NCBI GenBank assembly: GCA_947165975.1
Contig: CAMVCL010000010.1
Coordinates: 1 to 36,483, forward strand
Length of the DNA stretch: 36,483 bases
Direction: 5' to 3'
DNA from: an uncultured Candidatus Saccharibacteria bacterium
GTDB lineage: Bacteria; Patescibacteriota; Saccharimonadia; Saccharimonadales; Saccharimonadaceae
Positions 24,644-32,525 of this stretch are shown here, piece after piece. The notes under the pieces were generated by a model. That model saw only the letters and a list, made by a program, of their open reading frames with translations. It was not told where the DNA came from and searched no databases. Positions within the stretch are counted from its first letter, which is position 1. Every line of letters starts with the position of its first letter. Position numbers and translations under genes: made by a program.

Positions 24644-26050
24644 TTATTCCATCAACTTTTCATTTTTCCTCTTAAGTGATAACTCATAGCCAATAATCCG
24701 ATCTTTTTTGGCACATTTTTCATTAAAAGACTCGACAAGATCATCTAAATTGGTTTTATTGGTATCCATCAAGAAAAATTCAGCATATAATCTATCATTT
24801 CGAAGCGAAAACCTCACATCATTTACATTGCTATTCATTTTCTTTATTTTTTTTAACAAATCATCTGGGTAAATACTTTCGCCATTACTGCCAATCAAGA
24901 CTTTCTTTTTGCGTCCAGTTACAAACAACTTACCATTTTTTATGTGCCCAAGATCACCAGTCTTAAAATATCCGTCATTGGTAAGATAATCTATACCTTT
25001 TACAGTATATCCCAAAAACACACAGTTGCCTTTTACACAAATTTCGCCATTACCTTCTTTATCTGTATCAATAATTTTCACATCCAAATCTTCATAAATC
25101 GTACCCACATCCTCATCATCTGTATCACCAGGATAGCTCACAGCAAATGATGAAGCCGTTTCCGACAAAGCATAAGCATTCAAAATTTCCAGACCACATT
25201 TTTTATAAATCTGCTTCAGCTCCTTACTAATTGGTGCTCCGCCTGACACCAAAAACCTAATTCTATCACCAAAAGCTTTACTCACGTCATTATGATAGAC
25301 CTCAGCAATACGCTTATATATTAGCGGCACTGCGCCAAGAATAGTCGGCCTAACTTCTAAAAGTTCCTCGCCAATTTTCGCTATATCACTACAAAGATAA
25401 ATACTTAGTCCTGAAACTAACGAATAATAAAAAATATAAAGATTAGCATATGTGTGATGCAGGGGCAAGAATAAATACATAATGTCAGACATCACAAACT
25501 CTGCTCGTCGTTTCAAATATGGCCAACCATAATACATATTTTTAAAAGATAGCTTCACACCTTTTGGTTTTGAAGTCGTTCCACCAGTAAAGACAATTTT
25601 TGTACATTCATCCGGGTTATATTTTTTATAATCATTTCTGGCCTCATTTAATTCAGGAATAATTTCGTCAATATTAATTTTCAAAACATTATCTTTTATT
25701 ATATCGATTTTGTCAGCCTGATCATTTCCAAATAGCACTGCTTTCACACCTAAGCTTTCAACCATGCCAGCCAAATCTTCTGTACTCACTGAAGCAGCAG
25801 TATTTACACAAACACCCGTATAAACAGTAATAGCAATATCAGCAATCATTAAATTAGTTGAGTTTTTGCCAATCAACATTATTCGCTGATTCATCAAGCC
25901 ATCGTCAATTAACTTCGTCGCGAACGCCCGCGCTTTAAACACAAAATCATTAAATTTTATCGCGGAATATTTTCCATCACGTTTTTCAAAAATATATTCT
26001 TTATTATTGAATTTTTTCAAATCTTCTTCTAACAGTTTCTGTACATTCAT
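24644..26050 (-). CDS. AMP-forming acyl-CoA/acid ligase (ANL superfamily), 2
   Basis: The protein has 468 residues and activates a carboxylic acid as the acyl-AMP. Motifs are the P-loop-like FTGGTTSKPKG (154-164), LPLHHTYANLYIFYY, YALSETASSFAV (A5), YFKTGDLGHIKNGKLFVTGRKKKVLIGSNGESIYP (A7-A8, cited as two adjoining blocks: FKTGDLG and GRKKKVLIGSNGESIYP) and a short C-terminal domain ending in KRKNEKLME. The HHTYAN and GRKKK blocks resemble long-chain fatty acyl-CoA synthetases. The C-terminal subdomain is shorter than in most. The ATG has AAGGAG upstream. It is the last gene of the seven-gene minus-strand operon; substrate unknown. Confidence 0.9.
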   Translation of the reverse strand: MNVQKLLEEDLKKFNNKEYIFEKRDGKYSAIKFNDFVFKARAFATKLIDDGLMNQRIMLIGKNSTNLMIADIAITVYTGVCVNTAASVSTEDLAGMVESLGVKAVLFGNDQADKIDIIKDNVLKINIDEIIPELNEARNDYKKYNPDECTKIVFTGGTTSKPKGVKLSFKNMYYGWPYLKRRAEFVMSDIMYLFLPLHHTYANLYIFYYSLVSGLSIYLCSDIAKIGEELLEVRPTILGAVPLIYKRIAEVYHNDVSKAFGDRIRFLVSGGAPISKELKQIYKKCGLEILNAYALSETASSFAVSYPGDTDDEDVGTIYEDLDVKIIDTDKEGNGEICVKGNCVFLGYTVKGIDYLTNDGYFKTGDLGHIKNGKLFVTGRKKKVLIGSNGESIYPDDLLKKIKKMNSNVNDVRFSLRNDRLYAEFFLMDTNKTNLDDLVESFNEKCAKKDRIIGYELSLKRKNEKLME

Positions 26051-26058
26051 ACATCTCC

Positions 26059-27471
26059 TTAAACTAATGACAATAATTTTTTATAATCTGTTTTAGTATA
26101 ATGTCTTACGTCATGTGGCAACTTACTAATATATTTATATTTTACCTTGAATCCATATCTTTCAAATAACGCACTTTCAATTTTTTTTGCATGCTTACGT
26201 TCAGTACCAAATAAATAAATTTTGTTGTTCTTTTGCAAAACCGCACACTTCCTGTAGTTCGGAAATTTCACGGACAAAAATTGCTCAATCTCGTGACTAT
26301 AATATTTTTTCCCATTAAAAACAATATAGTAATTAAACTTCCCACGATAATATAACACGCCATTCTCAATATATCCTTTATCATTTGTATCATACCAATC
26401 ACCATCACGTATTCCATATTCAGATCTTTCATTAATAAAACCTTTAATCAGTGCATTACAACTGACTAAAATCGATTCGTCACCTGCAATTTTAATACTC
26501 ACGCAATCAAATGGTTTACCTAACGTAGACCGATAATTGTTACGAAGCTCACGAATATAATCAGGAAGAACGACCCATGCCATAATATTACACTCTGTCG
26601 CGCCATACACCATAATGTTTTTTGAACTAGCAAACTTCTTCTGAATCATTTCTGCCTCTTGCAAATTAATTGAAGCACCACCAATATAAAGTAGCTTCAA
26701 CTTCGGAAAAATATTATCCGCCTTAAGCCCAAAAACTGGCGAAGTAATAATAATCGAAATCGGTAAATTTTTAAATGCCTGCAAATGATCATTAATTTTC
26801 TTAGCCGAAGCGTTTAAATTAATCTGCGGTAGCACCGCTGTATCACCACGCGCCAGAATCGCAAAAATATAAATAAACGCGGTAGACATAATAACATTAC
26901 TTTCATCTATTGGCAAATTCTTGTCCATTAGCTCTAGCTGATTAAATAAATCGAGGTGCGAACGAACAATTATTTTTGGAACCCCAGTTGAGCCAGTAGT
27001 CGTCGTAAGAAGAGCCGGTACATCATCGGCTATTTTTGGTAGTCTACTAAGTTTAACTTCATCAAACTTAATCCTATCCAAATTCAATACTTCAAGCCCA
27101 TGTCGAATATTTTTAAACAGGAGATGCAAATATTTTGTTCTATTTGAAACCAATACATATTTTGGCTTAAATCTTTCGAATAGTATATCAAATGTTTCCT
27201 GGCGCGCATGAATATCCAAAAACATCACTTGGACACCAAGCTTAAAGGCAGCAATCATAAAAACCGTCAATTCATACGAAACTGTAGCAAACAGAAAAAC
27301 CGAATCACCAGTCTTAACACCTGAAGTAATTAGATAATTAATGCACGAATCAATATCAGTTTTTAGCTCGCCATATGTTCGCTTCTGAAGGGTTTTATCA
27401 TAAAAATAAATCGCATCTTTTTCAATATTGTTTAAACAAGCATCATCAAAAATATCCGCAATTTTACTCAC
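26059..27471 (-). CDS. AMP-forming acyl ligase (ANL superfamily), 1
   Basis: The protein has 470 residues. It shows ATP-loop TTTTGSTGVPK (156-166), YGATECNIMAW (A5), DGDWYDTNDKGYI (A7), LYYRGKFNYYIVFNGKKYYSHEIE (hinge and C-domain entry) and RHYTKTDYKKLL near the C-terminus, with the candidate catalytic lysine at about 460. The RH-x-x-K-x-D ending and compact size recall OleC-like or dedicated acyl ligases more than fatty acyl-CoA synthetases; this is a resemblance, not an assignment. It starts with GTG overlapping the stop of the BtaA-like gene and is followed 8 bases later by a second ligase that is clearly divergent from it, so the pair probably acts on different acids or in sequence. Confidence 0.88.
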   Translation of the reverse strand: MSKIADIFDDACLNNIEKDAIYFYDKTLQKRTYGELKTDIDSCINYLITSGVKTGDSVFLFATVSYELTVFMIAAFKLGVQVMFLDIHARQETFDILFERFKPKYVLVSNRTKYLHLLFKNIRHGLEVLNLDRIKFDEVKLSRLPKIADDVPALLTTTTGSTGVPKIIVRSHLDLFNQLELMDKNLPIDESNVIMSTAFIYIFAILARGDTAVLPQINLNASAKKINDHLQAFKNLPISIIITSPVFGLKADNIFPKLKLLYIGGASINLQEAEMIQKKFASSKNIMVYGATECNIMAWVVLPDYIRELRNNYRSTLGKPFDCVSIKIAGDESILVSCNALIKGFINERSEYGIRDGDWYDTNDKGYIENGVLYYRGKFNYYIVFNGKKYYSHEIEQFLSVKFPNYRKCAVLQKNNKIYLFGTERKHAKKIESALFERYGFKVKYKYISKLPHDVRHYTKTDYKKLLSLV

Positions 27472-28547
27472 TTTTTAACCTCATATATTAAAAGGTCGCG
27501 ATAAAACCACGCCTTATTTTGTTCAAATAATTTTTGCGATAAGTTTTCATCCAGTACAAAAGTATCATTACGAATATAACGTCTATTTTGCATATTCCAA
27601 TATAGTATCTTGCTACCATTTTTTACTCGCTTTTTTAGAGTTTCAATATTTTGCCCAAACTCTAAATCACTCATATATTCAAAAATATCCGACAAATAGA
27701 AGAAATCATATTTCAAATCCGGTAAATCACCCAGATTACCATGGACCAATTCCAATTTATCAAGATTAGCTCGAATTAGCTTATAGTATTCTGGTTGAAG
27801 ATACAACGGAAAAGCGTGCGTAAAATTATTATTAGCGATGTAATCAAGATATGGATTCTCCGAATTTTTAGTATGAAACAGTCCGTATTCAACTTTCTTT
27901 TTCAAATCATAACTATTATTTTTAACATCATTTTTATCGACATGTTCAAAAAAAGCTTTGTCACGACCGTACTTTGCCATAGATTTGTATCCAAAAAAAA
28001 TTTTAAAAAGTATTCGAAAACGACGTGTATCAATTTTTCGCACATAAAATTCTTTCTGAGTTTTTAAATTATCCATTTTCGAAAATTCACTATAATTATT
28101 TTTACTAGAAGTAGTTGGAATAATATATTTACGGAACAATTGAAAATAATGCTCAAATTTTCCAGTATGTACAATGCCTTTCTTGATAAAATCAATGTGC
28201 TCATCAAAATACCGCTGTGCATCCTTAGACATATTGTCGCAGACCTGCTTGTATAGTCCTAGTCGCTCTCCGTCTGTCACGCCCAACAAACATTTGGTCT
28301 CATCAAGTGTCAAATTAGCGATCGCAGCAATCTTTAGCTCAGTACAATAGAGCTGTGTTTTATTTACATCAAAAGCATAGATTTTTTTAGGTGATTTTAT
28401 TAGCATCGCTAAAACATTATCGCCACCCGAGCAAACTACAGCGCCTATTTGCCCCGTTTTAATACTTATCCCATCGAGAGCAATGTCAGTATCTTCCCAA
28501 ACATTCGAATACCGAATTATATTAAAAACTTTGTCATTTTTTATCAC
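27468..28547 (-). CDS. BtaA-like (DUF3419) S-adenosylmethionine aminocarboxypropyl transferase
   Basis: The protein has 359 residues. The order of blocks fits the DUF3419/BtaA family: YSNVWEDTDIAL at the start, the SAM-binding VVCSGGDNVLAMLI (SGGDN 40-44), YAFDVNKTQLYCTELKIAAI (Asp60, then the LKLAAI-like helix), GKFEHYFQLFRKYIIP, LELVHGNLGDLP and DFFYLSDIFEYM. BtaA moves the 3-amino-3-carboxypropyl group of SAM to diacylglycerol in betaine-lipid synthesis (family knowledge). The acceptor here may differ, and the downstream methyltransferase BtaB is not present. GTG start with GGAG upstream; it is coupled to the following ligase. Such a gene is unexpected in a reduced CPR genome. Confidence 0.85.
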   Translation of the reverse strand: MIKNDKVFNIIRYSNVWEDTDIALDGISIKTGQIGAVVCSGGDNVLAMLIKSPKKIYAFDVNKTQLYCTELKIAAIANLTLDETKCLLGVTDGERLGLYKQVCDNMSKDAQRYFDEHIDFIKKGIVHTGKFEHYFQLFRKYIIPTTSSKNNYSEFSKMDNLKTQKEFYVRKIDTRRFRILFKIFFGYKSMAKYGRDKAFFEHVDKNDVKNNSYDLKKKVEYGLFHTKNSENPYLDYIANNNFTHAFPLYLQPEYYKLIRANLDKLELVHGNLGDLPDLKYDFFYLSDIFEYMSDLEFGQNIETLKKRVKNGSKILYWNMQNRRYIRNDTFVLDENLSQKLFEQNKAWFYRDLLIYEVKK

Positions 28548-28551
28548 TTTT

Positions 28552-31068
28552 TTACTCCAATATTTCTATAGTACCATTAACACCATCTACTCGTACAGTG
28601 GCTCCGTCTGGGACTTTATCTGTCAAATTCTTTACGCTTACCACCAGCGTCATCCCCATTTCACGCGCAATCACTGCCGAATGCGAAAGCATGCTACCGT
28701 GCTCAATAATAATCGCTTTCGCCATCGGGAATAATGTGGTCCATCCTGGATCAGTACGCTTCGCCATCAAAATACGATTCTTCACATCTGCGTTATTTGG
28801 ATTGGTGACATATTTTACTTTTCCTATCACGACCTTACCACCACCAGCCGTGCCAGTCAAAACCTTCTCACTATTTGGCTTAATCTTTGCAAAGATCGGC
28901 AAAGCATTTTCAGGAACAATGTCTCCATAGAAATAAATTCGGTCGTACACCTCTTTTTTCGCATTTGCGTAATAAAGAGCTTTTCGCGTCTTTATCAATT
29001 CGTGCATATCGATTTTTTTGTTTTTCGAAATATAATCAAAAATTTCGGTTTTTTCCAAAAAGAAAATGTCACGATAATTGTCAATTAGCCCCTCCTTCTC
29101 AAAGTTACGTCCAATACTAAGGAAAATATTCCTCACCACAGAATAAATATACGTTCGTCTAAGCCTTAATGATTCACGATTTTTAATAAAATACTTCGAA
29201 AGTTTAAGCAATTCTCTAATTTTTATTCTAGCCACTGGCGATAAACCTTTATATAGTTCTTTCTCATCATCTATCGAATGTTTCTTGTGTTTCACTTTTG
29301 GTAGCTCCGGCATTTCTAAATATTCAGAAATCATTTCATAGAGCAGATTTGGATTTTGCTGCATAGTCACAGTTTCAAGCTTTAGTTCATCCATTGTACG
29401 TGGACCATATTTATAAATATAATCTTGGAGCATTGCATCAAGTTCTGAATATTTCTTTACATTTTTCCAGTTTTTTTTATGTCTAAACAAATCTGACCAT
29501 TCTACATTCTTCTTTATCTTTTCAACTATTTCAATCAAATCCGTAGTCTGTTTAACGCTTTCCACGCCACCTTCGTTCGCAAGTACTCTGCTAAGTAGTT
29601 GCTCAAAATTATCTGGTTTATATTTTTTTAATAGCTCCGTCAGTTTGCCAAACACTACCATCGTACCCATATCGTTCGAAATCGGCGTCACAAAATCATC
29701 TAAAATATTCTTTTCAAGATCACTATAAATCTCAACCAATTCTTTGTTAGAATATTCATCAAGCGACTTATTATAATACGCACCCACAACTTCATCAAAT
29801 CGTTTAATAAATTCCTTGCTGAGTTTTTTCATTCTCGTCATTCTACTTAAAAAACTCGCATATATTTTTATTCGACGCGTATTCTCCTGCGCCGCTGTTT
29901 CACGTAGAGGCGTCTTCACCCCCATCATAGTTTCCATGTATTGTTTATTCTTATTATAGCCGGGATATAAGGCTGTCATTTTATACCAACCATTAAGTCG
30001 GTAATAGATTTTGTTCTCAAAAAAGAATAACATGTGATCAAGGTCATATGCAATTGATTCAATATCTTCTTCTCCAATGTAAAAGCTTCGCAGAGTTTGA
30101 CGGTAAATCTTACCGTAAATTTCCCTTGCAAATGAATAAGTTAAATCCGAAGTTACGCCAGCATAACTTTCTATAATATTAGAGTTGTCCAAGATTGTCC
30201 GTGGCTGGTCTTTATCAACATATGAATAATTCGTAATTAAACGACATTGCAATACATAAACCTCATCATCCTTTACACAATATTCAATATCCACACCGCG
30301 ACGCGGCTTATAGCACCTTTCAATTTTTAATGCTATCTCATTTAGCTTCAAAACGGTTGCGTCACTAAGTTTTATCGACCCTTTTTCATTGCGTTCAATA
30401 ATTTCACCCAAACAGTCCACCGAATAATCAGTACTATCATTCTTGCCGGATACTAAATTCTCACCAATCCCTTTCACTACGCTGATCACGGTTTCATCAG
30501 TGTTATTTGTAACTGGATTAGTCGTAAACATTACACCAGAAAAGTCTGCATTAACCATTTCTTGAACAATGACCGCAACACCAATTCCTGAATTAATTAT
30601 TTTATTGTCAGCACGATATTTCATAATACGTTTAGAAAATGCAGAAATATAACATTTTTTTACCGCTTTCAACAACTCATCCACATCGTTTCTTATGTTA
30701 AGATACGATTCAAGCATCCCAGCAAAACAATATTTCTCGCCATCTTCATCACTAGCACTAGAACGTACGGCAAAATTCGTTTCAGGTGAAAAACATTCAC
30801 CAATTATCTCCGCTAGCTCTTCACGAATACTACCATCAAATTCCGACGTCTCAATAAGGGCAATAATCTTTGCATCATTCTCCGGTTTATAGTGTTCTAA
30901 TAGCTTTGCATATTTTTCATAATTATTACCCAAAAATTTTTCGAAACATTTTCTCGGCAAACACACCCATCTTGGTACGTTAAATCCACTCTTCTCTAAG
31001 TGACGCAAATTATACGCCTTACCACCCACTTCATTTAAAGACATTTTATCATCAAGATCATAAATCAT
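28552..31068 (-). CDS. PEP synthase/rifampicin-phosphotransferase-like dikinase
   Basis: The protein has 838 residues with three parts. The N-terminal ATP-grasp-like domain has VGGKAYNLRHLEKSGFNVP, FAVRSSASDEDGEKYCFAGM, DFSGVMFTTNPVT and GVDIEYCVKDDEVYVLQCR. A long helical middle (about 300-730) is unlike PEP synthase and is reminiscent of the substrate domain of rifampicin phosphotransferases. The C-terminal swivelling phosphohistidine domain has TDPGWTTLFPMAKAIIIEHGS followed by LSHSAVIAREMG (His796). Known relatives split ATP to AMP and phosphate and phosphorylate pyruvate or an antibiotic. The TIM-barrel PEP domain is absent, so the phosphate acceptor is probably another small molecule. 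The ATG overlaps the UbiA-like stop (ATGA). Confidence 0.88.
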   Translation of the reverse strand: MIYDLDDKMSLNEVGGKAYNLRHLEKSGFNVPRWVCLPRKCFEKFLGNNYEKYAKLLEHYKPENDAKIIALIETSEFDGSIREELAEIIGECFSPETNFAVRSSASDEDGEKYCFAGMLESYLNIRNDVDELLKAVKKCYISAFSKRIMKYRADNKIINSGIGVAVIVQEMVNADFSGVMFTTNPVTNNTDETVISVVKGIGENLVSGKNDSTDYSVDCLGEIIERNEKGSIKLSDATVLKLNEIALKIERCYKPRRGVDIEYCVKDDEVYVLQCRLITNYSYVDKDQPRTILDNSNIIESYAGVTSDLTYSFAREIYGKIYRQTLRSFYIGEEDIESIAYDLDHMLFFFENKIYYRLNGWYKMTALYPGYNKNKQYMETMMGVKTPLRETAAQENTRRIKIYASFLSRMTRMKKLSKEFIKRFDEVVGAYYNKSLDEYSNKELVEIYSDLEKNILDDFVTPISNDMGTMVVFGKLTELLKKYKPDNFEQLLSRVLANEGGVESVKQTTDLIEIVEKIKKNVEWSDLFRHKKNWKNVKKYSELDAMLQDYIYKYGPRTMDELKLETVTMQQNPNLLYEMISEYLEMPELPKVKHKKHSIDDEKELYKGLSPVARIKIRELLKLSKYFIKNRESLRLRRTYIYSVVRNIFLSIGRNFEKEGLIDNYRDIFFLEKTEIFDYISKNKKIDMHELIKTRKALYYANAKKEVYDRIYFYGDIVPENALPIFAKIKPNSEKVLTGTAGGGKVVIGKVKYVTNPNNADVKNRILMAKRTDPGWTTLFPMAKAIIIEHGSMLSHSAVIAREMGMTLVVSVKNLTDKVPDGATVRVDGVNGTIEILE

Positions 31069-31646
31069 TTACGCAAACTCCTTTTATAAATTGCATAAAT
31101 AGTCGAAAGCACCAAACACACGCCACAAGTCACAGCTAATTTCCAGTCCACCATATAATCATAAATCCAAACAAAATATAAAATCATAAGAGAGCTCATC
31201 AAAATCTCTAAGTACTCACAAATAAATTGAAACGAAAGCATATATAAGACAAACAGAATTGATACTAAACCTTTCCATTGAAAACAAGCGATGTTGAAAA
31301 TTACAAAAGCCGCATTAAATACAATCGCCATTACAATATTATCTTTGTGATAAAACATTTCTTTATTGTGCTCAATGTCATATTCCCAGTCTAAACAATT
31401 ATCAATATACCGTAACGAATAAAGTTGCAATAAAGTAAAAATCGCAAACTGCCAAAAACTAAATCCGAAAACAAAATAAGCTACCGCACCGGACACTAAA
31501 GCCACAAAAGGATACGAATATGTCTTTTTGTTAATGAAAAATTTACAGATTTTTTTAAATGATAACGGTGATGGCCCTAGGGCTTTCTTTTTTAGCTCCG
31601 TTACATTCGTCCTAATCATTCTTTTGCTATTACTTTGCAACTTCAT
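31065..31646 (-). CDS. Short membrane protein with UbiA-like Asp-rich motif
   Basis: The protein has 193 residues, a basic N-terminal ~40 residues and about five hydrophobic helices. After the second helix lies RYIDNCLDWEYDIEHNK (79-95), which resembles the NDxxDxxxD metal/diphosphate motif of UbiA prenyltransferases. The protein is about one third shorter than UbiA and lacks a clear second Asp motif, so it may be a half-size or degenerate relative, or chance similarity. It has AAGGAG upstream and lies directly after the GNAT-like gene. If real, it would act on a polyprenyl or isoprenoid diphosphate in the membrane. Confidence 0.6.
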   Translation of the reverse strand: MKLQSNSKRMIRTNVTELKKKALGPSPLSFKKICKFFINKKTYSYPFVALVSGAVAYFVFGFSFWQFAIFTLLQLYSLRYIDNCLDWEYDIEHNKEMFYHKDNIVMAIVFNAAFVIFNIACFQWKGLVSILFVLYMLSFQFICEYLEILMSSLMILYFVWIYDYMVDWKLAVTCGVCLVLSTIYAIYKRSLRK

Positions 31647-32525
31647 TTAAAGCTCCTTTCTAAATAACGCATAACGTTTTTCGTCAGATTCATACTGTTT
31701 GTCAAAACGTTTAAAATCTGGTTTTTGTTCGCACTGAAAATGATAAATCATATCATTAAAGCCCATCTGTTCAACAAATCCAGAACCATAATATAATAGT
31801 GCTGCAAATATTTGTTGGTTTTGATATTCTTGTTTCACGGCACTAGTTTTTGAAATAAAATTATCTGCAAACGGGTTTCTATATCCAAGCGCAAAACCAA
31901 TCGCCTGGCCATATTTATATGCAACAAATAGCTGCGCATCAATTTTCCTTATCCAAGACAAATAAAACCTTTCAAAATATTCAAACGGCAAATCGTAATA
32001 AAGCCACGCACCTTTAAATGCATCACAAGAAATCTCATAAATCTCGCGCGCTTTCAATAATGCCTCATTGCCCTCAAAGTGCTTAAAATCAAACCCTTGT
32101 GCCTGTTTTTTTTCATAGCTCTTTTTGCCAAGCCCATAAAGAGGATTATGAATCTTTACCCGCGCGCTACGATAAGTCAAAAACTTACTATAACCCAACT
32201 TCTCCAAATAGTCCACATAGTATCTTGGGTTGTTGCAATCTGGAAACAATTTCATATCATAACGATCTAAAGCTAAACGATAAGAAAACCATGTACAATA
32301 ATTAATTGGGCCAATAATATCATTATAACCCATCTCACGCGCTCGTTTTTCAACACGCTCAAATAGCTTCTTTACCGTCTCATAATCTTCTGGCAAGTCA
32401 ATAAACCCAAAAAGACATGGGTGATCAGCTATTTTAGAGTTAACAATCAAATAGGCCTTCGCTTTATCCTCCTCAAACAATTCCGAATAATCAGCTAATT
32501 CTAATATTGCTAATTCCTCATTCAT
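31647..32525 (-). CDS. GNAT-fold acyltransferase-like protein
   Basis: The protein has 292 residues from the ATG at 32525, which overlaps the kinase stop (ATGA) and has GAGG upstream. An N-terminal part with ARE.GYNDIIGPINYCTWFSYRL and a CNNPRYYVDYLEKLGYSKF block, followed by a C-terminal GNAT-like half (AQLFVAYKYGQAIGFALGYRNPF, then a helix with YQNQQIFAALLYYGSGFVEQMG), matches a group of double-domain acyl-CoA N-acyltransferase-like proteins. The classic R/Q-x-x-G-x-G/A loop is weak. It probably transfers an acyl or aminoacyl group to an amine; the substrate is unknown. Confidence 0.72.
   Translation of the reverse strand: MNEELAILELADYSELFEEDKAKAYLIVNSKIADHPCLFGFIDLPEDYETVKKLFERVEKRAREMGYNDIIGPINYCTWFSYRLALDRYDMKLFPDCNNPRYYVDYLEKLGYSKFLTYRSARVKIHNPLYGLGKKSYEKKQAQGFDFKHFEGNEALLKAREIYEISCDAFKGAWLYYDLPFEYFERFYLSWIRKIDAQLFVAYKYGQAIGFALGYRNPFADNFISKTSAVKQEYQNQQIFAALLYYGSGFVEQMGFNDMIYHFQCEQKPDFKRFDKQYESDEKRYALFRKEL

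Noticed and set aside
28598-28930. 110-codon plus-strand frame inside the dikinase gene
   Set aside because: It is antisense to the phosphohistidine domain of the dikinase and lacks a start signal.
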